A DNA stretch of 64,000 nt from JABFRG01 sp038210445. Lineage in GTDB: Bacteria > Myxococcota_A > Polyangia > Polyangiales > Polyangiaceae. The stretch lies in assembly GCA_038210445.1 (NCBI GenBank), contig JBBQWQ010000013.1, forward strand, positions 1 through 64,000. Reading direction: 5' to 3'. This document shows, piece by piece, positions 63,862 to 64,000 of the stretch. Made by a program: the position numbers and the translations under genes. The notes below the pieces were generated by a model. The model did no database searches. It worked only from the letters and a program-made list of their open reading frames with translations, and had not been told where the DNA came from. The number at the start of each line of letters is the position of its first letter. Position 1 is the first letter of the stretch.

Positions 63862-64000
63862 GTGAGAGTACGCCGTATCCGCGCCTGGGCTTTTGGACTC
63901 TCGGTGGTCCTTCATGCCGGGCTCGCAACCGGCGTCGCCTACGTGGCGCTGCACCGACTGGGCGCGCGCGAGATCGCTCTGCCGCTCGAGGCGGCGCCGC
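63862..64000 (+). CDS. TonB-like energy transducer, N-terminal fragment (cut by window end)
   Basis: 46 residues are visible, from GTG 63862. The pattern is a short basic start (MRVRRIRAW), then one hydrophobic helix containing an His (AFGLSVVLHAGLATGVAYVAL), as in the TonB/TolA inner-membrane anchor with its conserved SxxxH. The remaining part, including the periplasmic Pro-rich spacer and C-terminal domain, lies beyond the window. Identity is inferred from the anchor alone. Confidence 0.5.
   Translation, partial: MRVRRIRAWAFGLSVVLHAGLATGVAYVALHRLGAREIALPLEAAP

Overview
The window reads as chromosome of a large-genome, high-GC Gram-negative bacterium, most likely a myxobacterium-type member of the Myxococcota (Polyangia-like). 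This is inferred from very high third-position GC, dense coding with frequent GTG starts and 1-4 bp stop/start overlaps, an unusual number of predicted lipoproteins carrying a DGG-rich linker after the lipobox cysteine, a eukaryote-like Ser/Thr kinase, and a PrkA/YeaH/SpoVR set. I see no rRNA, tRNA, CRISPR array, transposase, integrase or phage gene.

Layout. 1-11.8 kb: a surface-lipoprotein island. It holds three full-length and one truncated member of a glycine-rich, collagen-like lipoprotein family, a delta-60-repeat lipoprotein, and two tandemly duplicated propeller-like lipoproteins. 11.8-18.8 kb: hrpB and murB (divergent with overlapping start codons), a first copy of a structured repeat, a secreted protein, a PATAN-J-domain protein, a flavin split-barrel protein, a TPR membrane protein and efp. 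18.9-24.2 kb: a copper type II monooxygenase lipoprotein with a heme motif, hflX (apparently with a non-canonical start), a lipoprotein and hutU. 24.2-29.3 kb: a VOC protein, a DHH phosphoesterase, a LolB-like lipoprotein, a NUDIX hydrolase and the operon rsm22-thiE-unknown. 29.3-35.5 kb: a hbd-ech-holB operon, a TPR lipoprotein, small proteins, lipA and the second copy of the structured repeat. 35.5-39.7 kb: a HEAT-repeat protein divergent from a subtilase with a membrane-spanning C-terminus. 39.8-44.1 kb: yeaH-spoVR-unknown-TPR operon. 44.2-49.2 kb: rhlE with a small basic protein, divergent from a cold-shock gene, then a metallophosphoesterase, a HEAT-like protein and an FGE-fold protein. 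49.2-52.5 kb: pdhA-pdhB-pdhC. 52.8-55.5 kb: a secreted repeat protein, a tetraheme cytochrome and a thioredoxin-like lipoprotein. 55.5-58.8 kb: a Ser/Thr kinase and two OppD/OppF-type ATPases. 58.9-64 kb: a lipoprotein, a small secreted protein with a good terminator, prkA, an unknown gene, tatD and the start of a TonB-like gene.

How genes work together. pdhABC (lipoylated E2) and lipA are functionally linked. The hbd/ech pair handles beta-oxidation or butyryl-CoA-type chemistry. PrkA with YeaH and SpoVR forms the known stress/sporulation trio, here split by about 18 kb. rhlE and the cold-shock gene share a divergent control region.

The most novel item is a roughly 190-210 bp element present twice, directly behind the stop codons of murB and lipA. 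The two copies share four helices. Two of these differ by G-U/G-C exchanges, and part of the outer stem differs by compensatory changes. This points to a conserved RNA or hairpin structure and not merely a shared sequence.
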